A stretch of DNA of 64,000 nucleotides from Shinisaurus crocodilurus (taxonomy: Eukaryota; Chordata; Lepidosauria; Squamata; Shinisauridae): the NCBI GenBank assembly GCA_021292165.1, contig CM037879.1, forward strand, positions 265,169,160 to 265,233,159. The letters are read 5' to 3'. Below are positions 11,401-26,400 of this stretch, in pieces (positions within the stretch are counted from its first letter, which is position 1; each line of letters starts with the position of its first letter). Both the position numbers and the translations under genes were made by a program. The notes beneath the pieces are model-generated. The model did no database searches, was not told the origin of the DNA, and saw only the letters and a program-made list of their open reading frames with translations.

Positions 11401-14400
11401 TGATAGTAAGCTTGCTGCTGTACATAGCTCTCGACGGCATTGCTCGCAGGGTACTATACTCGTTATAGTATTTATTTATTTATTTATTTAATATATTTAT
11501 TTACCGCCCATCAGCCAAAAGGCTCCCTAGTATCTTGCTCTGGACTTTTATTCATCCAGTACTGGACTGGGAAGAAGTTTGATTGACTGGTGGACCAACT
11601 TGCGATGGATTCCTTAGATGCAAGAGTATATACTCAAAAATACTTCATACAGATGAGTTCTCCCTTAACAATTAAAAGGTCTTGACTTCTCTTTGTAAAT
11701 TTACAACACATGGGTGGATCACAGATTCTAGTGAAAAACGGTGTGAGTTGTTTATTATTTATTTGCAGCATTTTTGTCCGGCTCTTGGGACAAAAAGGGC
11801 TCCTCGAATGGCTTACATAGATTAATAAAAAGACAGTCCCTGCCCTCAGGCTTACAATCTAAAAGACATGACACAAAAAGGATTGGAAAGGGGCGGGGAA
11901 GCAAAACTCAGGCACCAGTTCTTAGTTTCAAAGTTCTTGTAGGTGTCCTTTCTGGCAGGGAAGGGTGAAACAAACTCCTTATAGCTGTTCCTTCTCTGGC
12001 TGATGTATGTGGCTAGGTTGCTCTCCCCCTTGCCGTGATGTTTATCTTGGGATGCAGGGGGTGCAGCCTCCCCATGGCCCTCGATTCTCTGGTCTATGGA
12101 TTAGGCCAGAATCTGCAGTCACGGGAACTGACAGTTGGATTTGTGTGCTCCTTCTGGCAGGCAGGAGTGAAGTGAGCTCCATGCAGTTATGGCCCCAAAG
12201 ATTTAAACGTTCAGGGTGCAAAAATCAGTTTTGGCTTTGTACCCTTAAATGCATCTTGACAAAAATAAACAAAAACTGCAAGATATTTTGCAACAGACAT
12301 TAAGCCCATGGTCAGTGAGGTTGTTGACTACATAAAACCACAGAAAAACCTAATTTCTAAACTGGAATGAAACAACATGCATCTTGCCTGATGGGCTAAT
12401 TCTAAAATTAATATTGCTTTACTTCTGACCATTGGAAAGCCTCATTTGATTTGTGTGTCTTAAAACACACACACAATCACAATTCACGTGTGTTGGAAGT
12501 TTTTAAACTATTGCTAGCAGTAAGACAATTGCCAGAATTACTGAGTGGGGTTGAAGGTCAAGTTTCTACTCAGTCTTTGTCATGGATTTCCAGTTGTAGC
12601 CCAAACTACATTGTCGTCTGCTGCATCAATAACATACAATATTGTCAGGACTATGTGGTATAATGACAAAGCCCCATATTTTCAGTGTAAGGTTCACCTG
12701 CATCATGTGAACATGTCTGCAAAGTTCAGCAGTGTCAGGAGAAGCTACATCCATTGACCGGGGGGGGGGCATTTTTGCTACTTGGAACCCCCGGCGTGGG
12801 CGCCCCCACCCCGAAAGCTGAAATCACCAGTTTGCTGTGGAATTTCAGCAGCAAACTGCTCCATAGTGCTATAGAGCACTACAGTGGTTAAATTTAGCTT
12901 GTTTTCAAGCTAAATTGAACCCCTTCAGCACTCTGTAGTGGGTTTGGAGTGCCCAAAGGGCCAAACTTAGCTTTCAAACAAGCTAAATTTGGCCATATAG
13001 GCACTCTGTAGCCACTACGGATACCATTTCTTCCCGGATTTTAAAAAAAAGGTTTTTGGGAGTGGCAGGGGCCACATGCAGCCCACAGCCCACATGTTAC
13101 ACACCCCTGATTTAGACTATACTTGGCCAACACCCCACTCCCTGCCCTTCTCTATATGTGGCTTATGCCACATGGTGAGGAGGTTCAATCCAAGGACTGG
13201 CTGGAAGTACTTAGGGTTATCAAGACTTCATATGAGTGGTAGTCTGTTGTTCCAGTTTTAGTATATGTGCTGCCGAAGGGAGCACTCTATGAGTAGTAGT
13301 CATAATATCACAGTCCTCTTGCATTCAGGGACTGAGGCACTGTAGACGTTTTCTCCTCTGAGTCATACTTTCACTGGCCTTAATTAATCATGGGAAAGAT
13401 GAGAAAGGTAGAAAGTGTTTATTGTTGTGATGCCATCAGAATATGGCACCTCCTGCTTCTCTTTTCATTGTTGAGACTGAATGGCAAACTCAAGATCAGC
13501 AACAGCTATAACATTAGATGAGCTTCTGACTCTTGCATTCTCTGTTTTACTCTGGCTGTGTTAATAGTTAAAGGCAGAATTCCACCTGGGGAAGATGCAG
13601 GGATGTTGAAGAGTCCTTGGTCCCGAGTCCCGAGTCGAGTCCCGAGTCTTTGGACCCGAGTCTAGAGTCGAGTCTAGAGTCCGAGGTCCAAAATGGTGAC
13701 TCGAGTCGAGTCCCGAGTCCCTCCCAAAGCGGCGGCCCATGGAGGGAGCAGGAGGGTCTCCGCGAGAGGAAGAAGAGCTGCCCTTCCTCCCGCGGAGACC
13801 CTCCTGCTCCTCCGTGGGCCGCTGCTGCTGCCGCCCTCACCTCCACCTCCGCCGCCCTCACCTCGCCACCCGCCGCCCTCTCACCGCTGCCGCGCCATCA
13901 GGCCCCTCCTGCCAACCGACCGCCGCACGCACTCGCCTCCACCTCCGCCCGCCCTCACCTCACCGCCGCGCCTCCGCTCTGCCTCGCCGAAGCCCCTCGC
14001 TTATGCTGCGCCGGCCCACCGCGCCCTCACCTCCCTCCTCCTAAACCTCCGCCGCCGGCCGATTCGCCCTCGAGCCGCCCTCGCCGCCCCTACGATCTGA
14101 CGCAGCCGAAGCCACGACAGAACTCACCTCAATCCTCGACGGCGCATCCGCCTCCTCTCCGCGCCGCCGTCTGTCGCCGTAGAACCACAGCACGCGTAGT
14201 ACACAGCACGCCGCCGTACTGCGTCGCCATCGCCGTAGCCACAGCACGACGCCAAGCGCCGTCGCTCTGTTTTGGCGGGGTGTGCTGTGGTTCAAAAACA
14301 GAGCGGCGTCGCTAGCGGCGGACACGGCATGCCGTGTCACGCCGCCAGCGGCGTCGCTCTGTTTTGGCGGGGTTGCTTGTGGTTCAAAAACAGAGCGACG

Positions 14401-17400
14401 CGCTCTGTTTTTGAACCACAGCAACCCGCCAAAAACAGAGCGACGCCGCTGGCGGCGTGACGCGGCGTGCTGTGTACTACGGCGATGGCGACGAGGGCGG
14501 CGGCGGAGGAGGAGGAGGAGGAGGTGAGGGCGGCGGAGGCGAGAGCGGAGGCGAGGGCGGAGGCGGAGGAGTCCTTGGGCCCGAGTCGAGTCCCGAGTCC
14601 CACATAAATTATTGGGACTCGAGTGGGACTCGAGTCAGAGGGGGGACTCAGTCAGACTCACGAGTCGAGTCCCCGAGTCCGAGTCCCCATCCCTGGGAAG
14701 ATGGCGTTACGGTTTAGCAAATACTGTTTGAAGTAGTTTGGACACTTAAAAAAAATAAAAATAAAGCAAGGGCGCAATCCTATGCATGTTTAGACAGAAA
14801 AAAGGCCTACAATTCCCAGCAAACCCCAGCATGGCTTGCTGGGGCATGCTGGGAGTTGAAGGCCTTTTTTATGTCTAAGCATGTATAGGATTGCACTTTA
14901 AATGTACTATATATAATAGATTTGGGGAACTTTGCTTTGAGAGGCAGACTTACCCCATTGGTAGCAAGCATGTTTTACATGCATTAAGACCCTAGCTTGA
15001 ATCTCATAAGCCAGTGGAAAGAGATTCCCAGTGCAAACTCAGGAGTTAATAATATGCAAAAAAATAAATTTTAAAAAATAGTACAAATCGGGGTGGCAGA
15101 CTTCAGGCTTGCAGGATATACTTTGGTTTTTCCTGGAACCCTGAGATCCACTAACCAGAGCTGGATGTGAAAGACATACTGTTTCTAAGCCCAAGAATTT
15201 GTTTTGAGTGCCAGAACTGAACTGAGCTCGCAGTCCTTTCACACAAAAGACCACTCCTGCTTACCTCTAAGTTTTCTTCATTTCAGCAGCCTAGTTTAGA
15301 CGGGGAAAGTCATTTATTGTTGCTACTATTAAACAATTGGGAGTCAGAAATCCTTGCCAATCTTCTGAAGTCACGCAGAGATCTACTAGTAGATCCAGAT
15401 CTACCTTCTGCCCACCCCAGACATAAGAAGAGTCATGTCGGATCAAGTCAAAGGCCTATCTGTAGTCCAACATTCTGTTCCTACAGTGACCAACCAGATG
15501 CCCCATCGGGAAGCCCACAAGTAGAACCTGAATGCAATAGCACCCTGCCGTTGTGTTCCCCAGCAACTAGCATTGAGAGGCATACTGCCTAAATTACATC
15601 AAACATATCCTCTCTTCATATGTATCATTAGTGTCTGAAGCAGGAACTTGCACATTTTCCCCATGAGGAGACACATGTGTTCCCATACTCAGATGCAGGA
15701 AGGAGAATTCATTCCACTTTCTCTTATATTATCATTAATGTCCAAAGCCAATTCCAGCCTGATCCCCAAAGCACTCTGCCATCACAGAGTCCATGAGAAT
15801 TGGGCCCCACTAGAATAGTTTGCTATTTTAGGCTTAAATTCACTAGCTGCTAAAGGCTTTTTATGCACCAAAGATCTTTCTCATTTGTAAATGGAGCAGA
15901 AACAGTTGAATCAGCTTTGTTCATTTTGCATTTGCTGTAGAATGCTTTTTACTGTTTCCTGGTGTAGAATGCTGTATATTCTTTTCTGCTTTCCTTGAGT
16001 GAGCCCATAAAAGTTCTCCATTTTGATAGCATTTAGATAAACTTGTAGAGTTTTCTTTTAAGTTTAGACTTAGTGATCAATAGAATGTGCAGTATTACGC
16101 ACTAAGTGAAGCACCTTTAAGAGAGACACAACTGCCTCTCATAAATTAAAAAAAGGATCATTAGGAACATATTCCTGTAACATTCACATTAAGTAAACAA
16201 TTACTTTCTGTAATAGGTTTTCTAATGCTTGGCTTAACCCAGGAGGACCCAAATTATTCAGCAACTACCTTTGAGTAGCCAGTAAAGATTGAGAGCTGTT
16301 GTGCTTTCCCTGCCTTCCATTGCCATCACTTGTTTTGGACCTGAAATGGCATCACTTGCCTTTGACTTGGAATGCTGAAAAGCATGGTCCAGGGACCAGT
16401 TCCTTGCTCCCTCAGCTTGCCTTGGCCTTACAAGGCATCTAGATACAAGACAGGTAGAGGACATGGTAGATCTCTGTGTTGGGATACCCAAATTCTTCTT
16501 CGTGGTTTCTGTGCATCACACACATGGGACTCTGCACCTGTGTGGAGCCTCTTTTGGGAAACTTCTCTAGCTGAGGAAATTTGGCCCCACCGTTCCACTG
16601 GGCATGCTCCTGATGGGTTCCTGCCTATTCCCTCCATTCCTCTTTAATCGCCATTGTGGCTGCCTCGGAAGACTTCTCTCTTGTCTTTTGGCGACAGAAA
16701 TCACTGAAGACTTTGCTTAAAACTTTTCCCATTCCCTGCCTGATGCATTTGAGTAACAGGCTAAAGCAACTCGGGCTACTGTGCAGGGGGTTATTCTTCT
16801 TCCCTGCATAGAGTCAATGCTGCAGCTTGAATGGGCGATTGAGAAGACTGGGCGGGACAAGCAGGTTGCAGTTGCTTCACAAGCATCATTGCCATTTCCA
16901 AAAAGAGGCCTTACGAAGAGAGATTCATAGAATCATAGAAAAGTAGAGTTGGAAGGGGCCTATAAGGCCATTGAGTCCAACCCCCTGCTTAATGCAGGAA
17001 TCCAAGTCAAAGCATCCCTGACAGATGGCTGTCCAGCTGCACCTTGAATGCCTCCAGAGTGGGAGACCCCACCACCTCCCTAGGTAGTTGGTTCCATTGT
17101 CGTATTGCTCTAACAATTAACAGGGTATTTCATTGCTTTCATGACACATGGGAAGGAGCAGGTTAAATTTGGTTCTGGGTGAGGGAAATGAATCAAAATG
17201 ATTTGATATCTATTTGTAGGCAGATGGGACAGCATAATAAAAAACTAGCCGTGAGTTTCTGACCTGGACTTATTGCAAAAGGGACAAATCACGGTCCTTA
17301 CTGCTGCTCCAGTGGTTTCATCACAGATCGGTCTCTCTGAGGCAAAGCAGCCTTTTTAACAGAAGAGTTACATAAAAGGCACATAAAATGTTAATGGCCC

Positions 17401-20400
17401 ACTCTGCAAGTCACTGTGTCTTTTAAGAGCGTCCCCTTGATGTGACCTGTATTGTTGGATATGGATTTCCTTTCCTTGGGAAATAAGAAGAATTCAGTGC
17501 TGACATTTGTAAATGACCCAAGTTCTAGTCTCTCCCATCTTCAGCCTGCAGGTATGACTTTTATTTAACTAGGTAGGCCTTCTTAAATGGCAAGTAGGTG
17601 TGTATGTTGAGTGCACACCTGCACGAACACCTAATTTCTTAGCTTTCAAAGGAAATACTGGTAATGTGATTTCCTTACCTGGAGGAGCTTCATCTCAAGT
17701 CAGTCATGTCTGAATCTGTTGCGTATGTTCTGCTGAAATGCAAATGTGTCTTTGGATCAGGGCTGATCAACCCATGGCCCTATGTTTAGCCTTCTGGTAC
17801 TTGTTAGAATCTTGCCCTTTTTTTTCTTTCTACCTCTCATGTTTGCAAAAATAGATTTGAAACTGTGATTAAAATGCTAAAGAGTTGGGTACAAGTAAGT
17901 AAGTTTTTTGGTGGATTTTTTTTAAGGAAAAAGCATTCACTTTCAGGGACTCACTCAACTTTGTAACAATGAACAATTAGAAGAGAAGTGCAGCATGTCC
18001 TTCGAAATCCCATAACATGCCAACTGTTATGTCTATGTAAATGATATGTGAGTTGTGAATATGGTTTGAGTTGGTTTTTAAAGTGTGTGTAAATACACAC
18101 ACAGTGTAAACACACTGTACACACTGTAGAAATACTGTGCACTGTATTTCTACATTTATTTTATTTATTTATTATACTTATACCCCGCCTTTTTTCCTGC
18201 AAGGAACCCAAGGCGGCTTACATAATCCTCCTCCTCTCCATTTTATCCTCACAACAACCCTGTGAGGTAGGTTAGGCTGAGAGTCAGTGACTGACCCAAA
18301 GTCACCCAGTGAGTTTCATGGCCGAGCGGGGACTAGAACCCGGATCTCCAGAGTCCCAGTCCAACACTCTCACCACTTTGCCACACTGGCTCTCATAGGA
18401 GAAGCAATGGACATTTCTGATTAACAGCACAGAAAGCAGCAGAGCACTGTCAATTTTCTTAGGCAGTTTGTCTCTACATGCTCTAGAGCAGGGGGTCCCC
18501 AATCTTTTTGAGTCAATGGGCACATTTGGAATTTTGAGAGAGTGTTATGGGCACACTTACAAAAAGACTACTATTGGGGTGGAGGCTTGCCCATTCATAC
18601 AATAGGTATTTACATGGAAATAGACCAGTTGGACATAGTGGGATTTATGTTTGAACAAACCTGCAAGGATTGCACTGTAAATGCTATTTTTTTTAAATCT
18701 TGACCAAGGACCCATATTGCTCTTCTTAGCAAAGATACTCCTTTGCAGGTGCACCAAGGAATGCAAGGACACAGCCTTTCTGTTATTTATTAATTCTTTA
18801 TCATTCTGTCTGTTGCCTTGAAGAATAGCATCATGTATCTATTATTACACTTTGAAGATCAGACTGGGATATAAAGTCAGTTACTGACTTTTCTCTGACC
18901 CTAAACTGAAGTCATTTCCGTACAAGTGCTTTCCTTATTGACTTTTAATTTCTTACAGATTATTTTAAAGACTCAAAGCATCTCTTCTCTTTTAACAAAC
19001 AACAAACAAACAACAAAACACCTTTTAGTGTTTCCTATTTCCCACTACCACCACCAGTTTTCCAGAACTGTATACACTAGCATTTTTGCCCGATCATAAT
19101 TCACCAAGACATTTTTACAGAGTCTCCAGAGCTGCTCAGAGATTAGCTGCCAAAGCTGAAATATTATTATTCCTGGGATCAAATATAGGCCCTAACTCAT
19201 TAAGCAATGTGCTTTGGCAGTTTCCATATCAGTTTCTCTAAACAGAACCAAGCAGCATTCTGCATGTGGAGATAGATAGATAGATAGATAGATAGATGTA
19301 CACTGTAGATAGATACAGACTGACATAAACATCTATTATGCACACAAAAATAAGTAAATTAGCTTACAGTAGTTGTCTGTATATTGACCATGTTCACACA
19401 TAATGCTAAATCATGGTTTAGCACAACAGGTTAGTACAACACGTGCAAGCTGAATCGAACCTCTGGCTCACATCCTCCCCTCCGCCTGTGTGGCTTTGTT
19501 TTCTGTAGTCATTGTTCAATGCAGGAAAAATCACAGTGAGATAACAAGTATTACTCAGTCCCTAATGTTGAAGATAAAGATGCATTTTGCCAACTATTTG
19601 ACTATGCAGAAAGACTAGTTGACCATTTCATTGCTACATCCTATGTGTCTGGGTTGGGGAACCTCTTTCAGCCGGAGGGCTGAATTCAATTTCCAAGAAG
19701 TTCTTGGGGGCTGCATTTCACTGGTGGGGTGGGTCCATGAGCAAAAGCGGCAGGGTCAAAGGCAAAAGGAGTGGGGCCCAAAATAGCAGCACATTTTAGC
19801 TTAGAGCTTTTGCTGCCAGTAACCTGGCCATGCCCTCAGCATCGAGTATGCCACCTGGCCCCGTCTCCACACATCCAGGTGCCAATGCCATCTGCAGTAA
19901 AGTGTATGCAGGAGCAGCTACTCTGGATCCTACAGGTGGCGTTTAAAACTGATACACACAGGATGATCTAACAGTGCTTGTGTTTTCCCTGACTGTGTTG
20001 GCTGGTGTTGACAAAGTGTGTGGATTACTGTGATTTTGAGAGAGGTGTAAGGTTTTGTTTTGTTTTTAACGTTGTCTTCTTCCAACTCTATGATCTATGA
20101 AATCTATTAAATCTTCCTGAGCGCTTCCATTCCACACAGAGAAAGTGACACCAGTCAGATCAGAATTCATGGAAGGTGGTGCAGAGCAGAAGAAATGGCC
20201 TGTGAAGAGTAAAACCAATAGATAAAGAGAAGAAAAATGAAGCTTGTAGATGGATCAAAGTGTGAAGGGAATTGAGAAGTAGGATGAATCTGTGAACAAC
20301 CTTGAAAACAAGAAATGTGTTTGAAAACAGTGGTGAAATTCAGATGTTGTCAGGGTGCCATGGTCAGAATATTGTTTTATTCATCACATATTTACTGTGC

Positions 20401-23400
20401 CCTTCCTCTAAACAGCTTAGGATTCCACCCTCTTTATCTTCACAACAACCCTGTGAGGAAGGTTAGGTGAAAGATTATGATTGGCCCAAGGTCACCCAGT
20501 AAGTGTGACTGAATGGTGTATCGAACCCACCCTGGGCTAAGTCCAATATACTAACAATTTTACCATGTTAGGTTAATTTTAGCAATAAATAGGATGAGCA
20601 TGACAGAGGAAATGATTTATTATCAAAACTGTCCAAAGAAAAGAAGTTCATTAGAATCAAATCAGGGAATTGCAGGTAGAAAATGGGAAAAATGCATTTT
20701 GAATGTGATTTGAATTGAATGGGTGGGAAAAGAAAAAAATGGAGCTAATTACTCCTTCTAATAGCAAACTCCGTTCCCTGTGCCAATAGGATTGGAGTCA
20801 TAACAGGGCCACTGGAAAACAGCAGAGTACCATCAGCATGCTTGGATGAATTTCATGATATACAGAAATACAAAAAAATAAAAATAAACAAACAAACAGA
20901 AAGCTCCCTCTGCACCCCCAAAACAGGCTAATGAGCACTGAGCACACTCAGTGCTCCCAGTGTCAGTTGGAAAAGAAAACTGGGAGTGGGAAGGTGAATT
21001 TCCTTGCTTGAGTCTCAAAGAGCTTATAGCAGGGATGGAGAACTGTTTCTGAGGGGGCCAAGTGTCCTGTCCCCCCCACTGATCCCTCTGTGGGCTGGAT
21101 GACATCAGGGGGCAGGCCCAGGCTCATGATGTCATCTAATCCCCGGGCAAGTGATGGCTGGAGCTCCTCCAGCTATCACTGCGGTTAGGGACCCAGCACA
21201 CAGGCCTTCCCAGCCGGGCAAAGCCTATGCAGAGCAAAACCTGGTTCCCAACCCAGACGCCAGCTGGAGGAGTGCTCCTCTAGCCAGTGCCTCGGTCAGG
21301 GTGGCTTCAGCTACCCCGCGCCTTCCCTCATTGGGGAGGATGTGGGGCAGGCAAAGCAGGGGGATCCTCACTGTTATCTCCCTTCACTGATTGGAGATAA
21401 CAGCAGAGACTTCTCTCCCACTAGCCTTCAGGGCGCGGGCCCCACCTGGGCCCCACAGGCCAGATGGGCCAGCCTTGGTGCGGTTAGATTGGCCTGTGGG
21501 CTGGAGGTTCCTCATCCCTGGTTTATAGTATCCTGGAGGAATGTATGTCTGGCTGGTTGGAACCTTGAACAGGAGCACTCCTGTTAAGGCAGCCTTCCCC
21601 AATCTGGTGCCCTTGAGATGTTTTGGACAATTCCCAGAATTCCTGTCCATTAGACCAATGCCTGACCATTAGACCTTTAAACTGACTAGGGCTTATGGGA
21701 GTTGAAGTCCACAACAGCTGGAGAGCACCAGGTTGGGGAAGGCTGTGTTAAGAGATGTGGATACACTGCACCATTTTGATGCCAATTCCGCTGGTGTCTG
21801 TACTGCTGACCTGAAAGCATGATGGTAGTAACTGTCTATATGTAATAGAAAAATAAGTACACAGAAAGTACCTTTCCCTTTAAAGCTTTTTATCTCCATC
21901 TACTGGTTCAGATTTGTCAGTGACACCTTCTCCAACCTGTTGTGCAATAGCATTAGTTTGCTGGTACCAACTTGTTCAGTAGCAGCAAGTCCATCTGTGT
22001 ACCTGGATGTGTTTAATGTTGTTTGACTGAAAAGTGAAGAGTGCATGCTAATTTTCATAAACATAACAAATAGAACAATTTAATTTAGTATGCTGTGCAG
22101 TTGTGTGTGTGGTTATATTTCTGGGAAGCTCAGTTCTGCTTTAAGAACAAAAGTTGTCCTCCTTTACAGAAGAAAATATATGATCAAACTGAAGGGTCGG
22201 AATGTAAGGAGTATCCAAAGCAGAGGTTCCAAATTCAGGGAGTGGGCAGTTGTGCTCAAGCGGCATCTCTATGCACCTCTAAGTGTCTCTGTGGCACCTG
22301 GTCTGTCATCACCTTTCCCTGTAGTTTGCCCTTCTAAGGAACTTCTGCTCCAGACGTTTTTCCTGTGATATATCTCTAGAGCAGCCTTCCCCATCCTGGT
22401 GCCCTCCAGATGTGTTGGACCACAACTCCCATAATTCCCAGCCAGCCAATGGCCATGCTGGCTGAGAATTATGGGACTTTCAGTCCAACACATCTGGAGG
22501 GCACCAGTTTGGGGAAGGCTGTTCTCGACATACCAGGCATATAGGCACACTCTGCACCCTGGTGTAGGTTGTGTCCCTTTATTAGGTCTTTGCTCCTGTG
22601 AATTGTTCTCCACAATTTAGTACCTCCTTAAAGAGATTCAGGATGCTTCCAGACAAGCCTTTTATCATGCCATCAGCCCTGCCTCATTTATGGAATCTTA
22701 CAGGGTATCCAGACATCATCGTCTTCCACTTGTAACCCTCCTGGGTTTTCCCACCACTTCTTCCGTCCTTTTTCTTCCCACGGAAAATCTGTTAAGGAGA
22801 AAAAGACTGAATAGCTGCATAATTCCTTCTGATTGGTAGAATTAGGAGCCTTCAGCCTCTGGAAGTGTCCACTAATTCTGGACAGCAATCACAGCAAACA
22901 GTTAATTTTGTGCGACAAAAATCAAGATTGAATGTAACCACTGACCTGTCAAAAACTTTTCTTGTTATCTTACCACATTGTCGTGGAACATGATGTTCAT
23001 ACTTTCACTTTTTCCAGTAGTTCACACACCTCTCTTCTGTTTCCATGTTGTTGTGTCATCCTGCAACTATTTGGATTCATGAGCCAGATTTTAGCTTGCA
23101 TACTTACCATGTCAGCTCATGATTGCTTTGTCTTCCTTTTCTTCTTCTTTTTTTTCACAATGTAGCTACAAGCCCCCAGTGTGAAAGGTTTTGATTTTGC
23201 AAAGCAGCATTTAGGCCAGCACAACAAAGATGACATCCTGATCATCCACGAGCCAACTCCTCTCCCAGGTACCAATTAAGGACACCACCCCCTCTGAAAA
23301 CGGTGACCTGCCGAGCCCCAAGACCAAGATCTCTTCAAAGCCATCCAAGAATGTCCGACACAGAGGGAGGTCAGTTCAGATGATGAGAAATTGCTTGGCA

Positions 23401-26400
23401 CAGATTAAAGTTAATTAGTTACGGAGGATTATTTTGCTCTATAAGGGTTTTTCTCAGCTTGAATAGTCTTTGCTCAGGGACTTGCCTTTTACATTAATCC
23501 ACAAGGATTTGTGTCTAGTTCTTTTTTAGGTTCTTTTGCTGGGCTTCTTAATTGTGGAGATTTTTCAGTTTAGAAGTACGAGGTTGAACCAGAATATGAG
23601 GTGTTAATATGATTTAATCGTGCAGATGATGTTTCAACCCTGCACAACATGATGGCTAAACTGAGAGAAGATAATGTGTAGCAACATTTTAACATCCTTA
23701 TATTTGTCCTTCCCTAACTGGCTTACCTCTTATATCAGGGGTGGGGAACCTCTTTCAGGCCAAGCTCTCGGGGGCTGCATTCCAGTGGTGGGCAGGGCCA
23801 AAGGCAAATAGGTGGGGTTGAAAATACAAAAAGTACCAGCATATTGTAGCTTAAGGGAGCAATCCTATGGGTTGCACCCTGGATGATCGTAAGCCCCTGA
23901 ACTCCAAGGGTGGGAGGAGCAGTGGAGGCAATCTTCGCCTCCCAGTCCTCCTGTCCCATATTTTTCGCTAGATGGGCTTTTTTGCCCATCTAGCTGAGGC
24001 GCGGCGGTGGGGGAGGGAAGGAGGCTGGTGAGACCTCAGGATAATTTGTATCCTGGCCTCTCCAGTCTCCTCCTCCCCCTGCCCACTGGAATGCCCCCTT
24101 CTTCCCTTCTCTGAGGTTGAGTTTCCGACCTCGGAGAGCAGCCAGAGTGGTTAATTCTGTCAACAGGGAGTGGGAGTGGAAGGGGATCGGAGCTCCCAAT
24201 TCTCAGTACCAAAGTCTGAGTGCTGTCTCTGACCTTGGATCGGGGAATCCAAAATATCCTGTGGGCGAGGCATTTGGCCTCCAGGCCTGAGGTTCCCCAC
24301 CCCTGTCTTATTTGCTTATCTCGACTCCAAATGCTTCTTGCATTATTTTTAAGGAGCAAAAGAATAGCCGCAAGAGCTATAGCCCCCTTTGTTCACTTAA
24401 AGGGAAGCACTGCCATGCTTCCTAGCCCCACCCCAGACATCACACACATACTGGGTCAGACCTTCCCTCCAACGTCCATGCATTGAGCGTGGATGTCTGC
24501 ATAGGGGTGCCTACGCTGAACTTGAGGATGTTGGTGCGGGGAGCACGCTGGTCTTTGTGTGAGGAATGTGTGAAAAGGGGACACTACAGTGTACCTAACA
24601 TAAGGTAATCAGAGGTACAGTGCCTCTGAATATGGAGGGTCCATATTTATTTATTTATTTATTTATTACATAACTTAACAACAGACGTTATTGGGGTGGC
24701 TTTCAAGATGAAAAAACAAGAACAAGTTAAAATAATCTCAAGTTACAATAAAAATGCAGTAAAATGCCGCAAATAAAACACAAGTATAGAATCGAAAGTA
24801 CTACTTTAAAAAACAAAAGAGCAGAGGAGCACAACTTCACAGCATTAAATCAATTTTAAAAAACACAAAGCAAAAGATTAAAATTTCACAGTTCTCAAAC
24901 AATACTAAACCACCACACATATTGAAAGGCCTGGGGAAATAATAAAAAGGTCTTAGCCTGGTGTTGGAAAGACACTGGAGTCCTTACTGGGCAGGGCAGA
25001 TCCTCCAGGCCTTGTTATTCTCAGCTGCTGCTGCTTGAATAGGCATGCTTTAGTTGTCAGTGGCAATTAGCCATTTCTGCCATGAGTTTGTCTCATCCCA
25101 GTATCAGTGAATTCTGTACGTTACTTATGCATTATATCAAGCAGTACTTCCTTTTATCTGCCTTGAACCTATTGCCAATCATTCAATGGACTATTGCATG
25201 TTATTGAATGCAATTTAAAGCAGAGGAAAGGAATTCCAGAGATCTGCTCAAAGGGAAAGATGTGTACATTGTAATCTGGTGGTATTTGACATGCCCTTTT
25301 GCACGTCTCCGTAAATGTCCTGGGGCATGGACTGAAGGCATATGTTGCAGTAACCCAGCTTGAACTAAGCCAGTCTGGGTCTGGTCAGTGCCTGGATAAG
25401 AAGCTGCCTGGGAACCCTACATATGCCACCTTGAGTTCTATCATGGAGGAAAGGTGAAACATAAATATACTAAGGGTGCAGTCCTATGGAGATGAATGTA
25501 AGCCCCTGAACTCAGAGGCTTGCACTCATCCAGTGCAGAGCGGGAGGAGCAGTGGAGGCGCTCTCCACTTCCCCACTCCTCCCACTCTGTATTTTTGCTA
25601 GACAGCTGTTTTCAGTTATCTCGGGGTGGGTGGATGAGGCTGGAGCGGCTTCAGGATACCTTGTATCCTGGCCGCTCCAGTCTCCTCCCCCTCCCTGCCC
25701 CCAGAAACACTTCCTTTTCCCCCTCTCTGAGGTTGCTTTCCCGACCTTGGAGAGCAGCCGGCACAGTTCTTTCCACGCCAGCTGCAGGGGAGGGGGGTTG
25801 TTACTCTAATTCCCAGCTCCGAGTTTGGAGCTCAGTCTCCAACCTCAGAGCTCAGAATCCAAAGTATGCTATGGCCCCTCAGGCAATTCCAGGGTCCATA
25901 GGATCATTCCCCCCATAAATAAGTAATATACCATAATTTATTTTTTTAATTTGGTCTGGGGTTTTGGTATCTGCAGAGTTTCCCCCTCCGATGCTGACTC
26001 TACTGCAAGTGAAAAGTCAAGCGGTCGAGAAACAGGAGAAGAAATGGCAAGACCACAGACAGCTGCCAATGAGGTCAAACCCCACAGAGTCAGCAAGTCT
26101 GGTATGTCGCATTCTTATGCTACAGTATTCACAATGTGAAAAGAATGTATTCCTGTGTCTATATTCATGAATCACACAGGTGTGCCAGGAATAGGGGAAA
26201 TGCTGGATAATTTCAGCTAGGCACAACTTGAAATACATTTATGTGCCTTTGCTTTTAAAGTGCCATTTCTTGTATGAGTTGCACACACACTCAATACTTG
26301 CATGGAATACCGTAAATATATAATCTGGTTTTGGTTTCCTCCATAATCTCCCCTGTTCAGGTTTATGGCTACAACTTGCTATATCAGCAGACGGTAATGG

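Noticed and set aside
13617..14315. 232-codon and overlapping proline/alanine/arginine-rich frames
   Set aside because: They lie in the CpG-rich foldback interior of a hAT element, overlap in several frames and strands and consist of low-complexity composition. They are artefacts of GC-rich DNA lacking stop codons.
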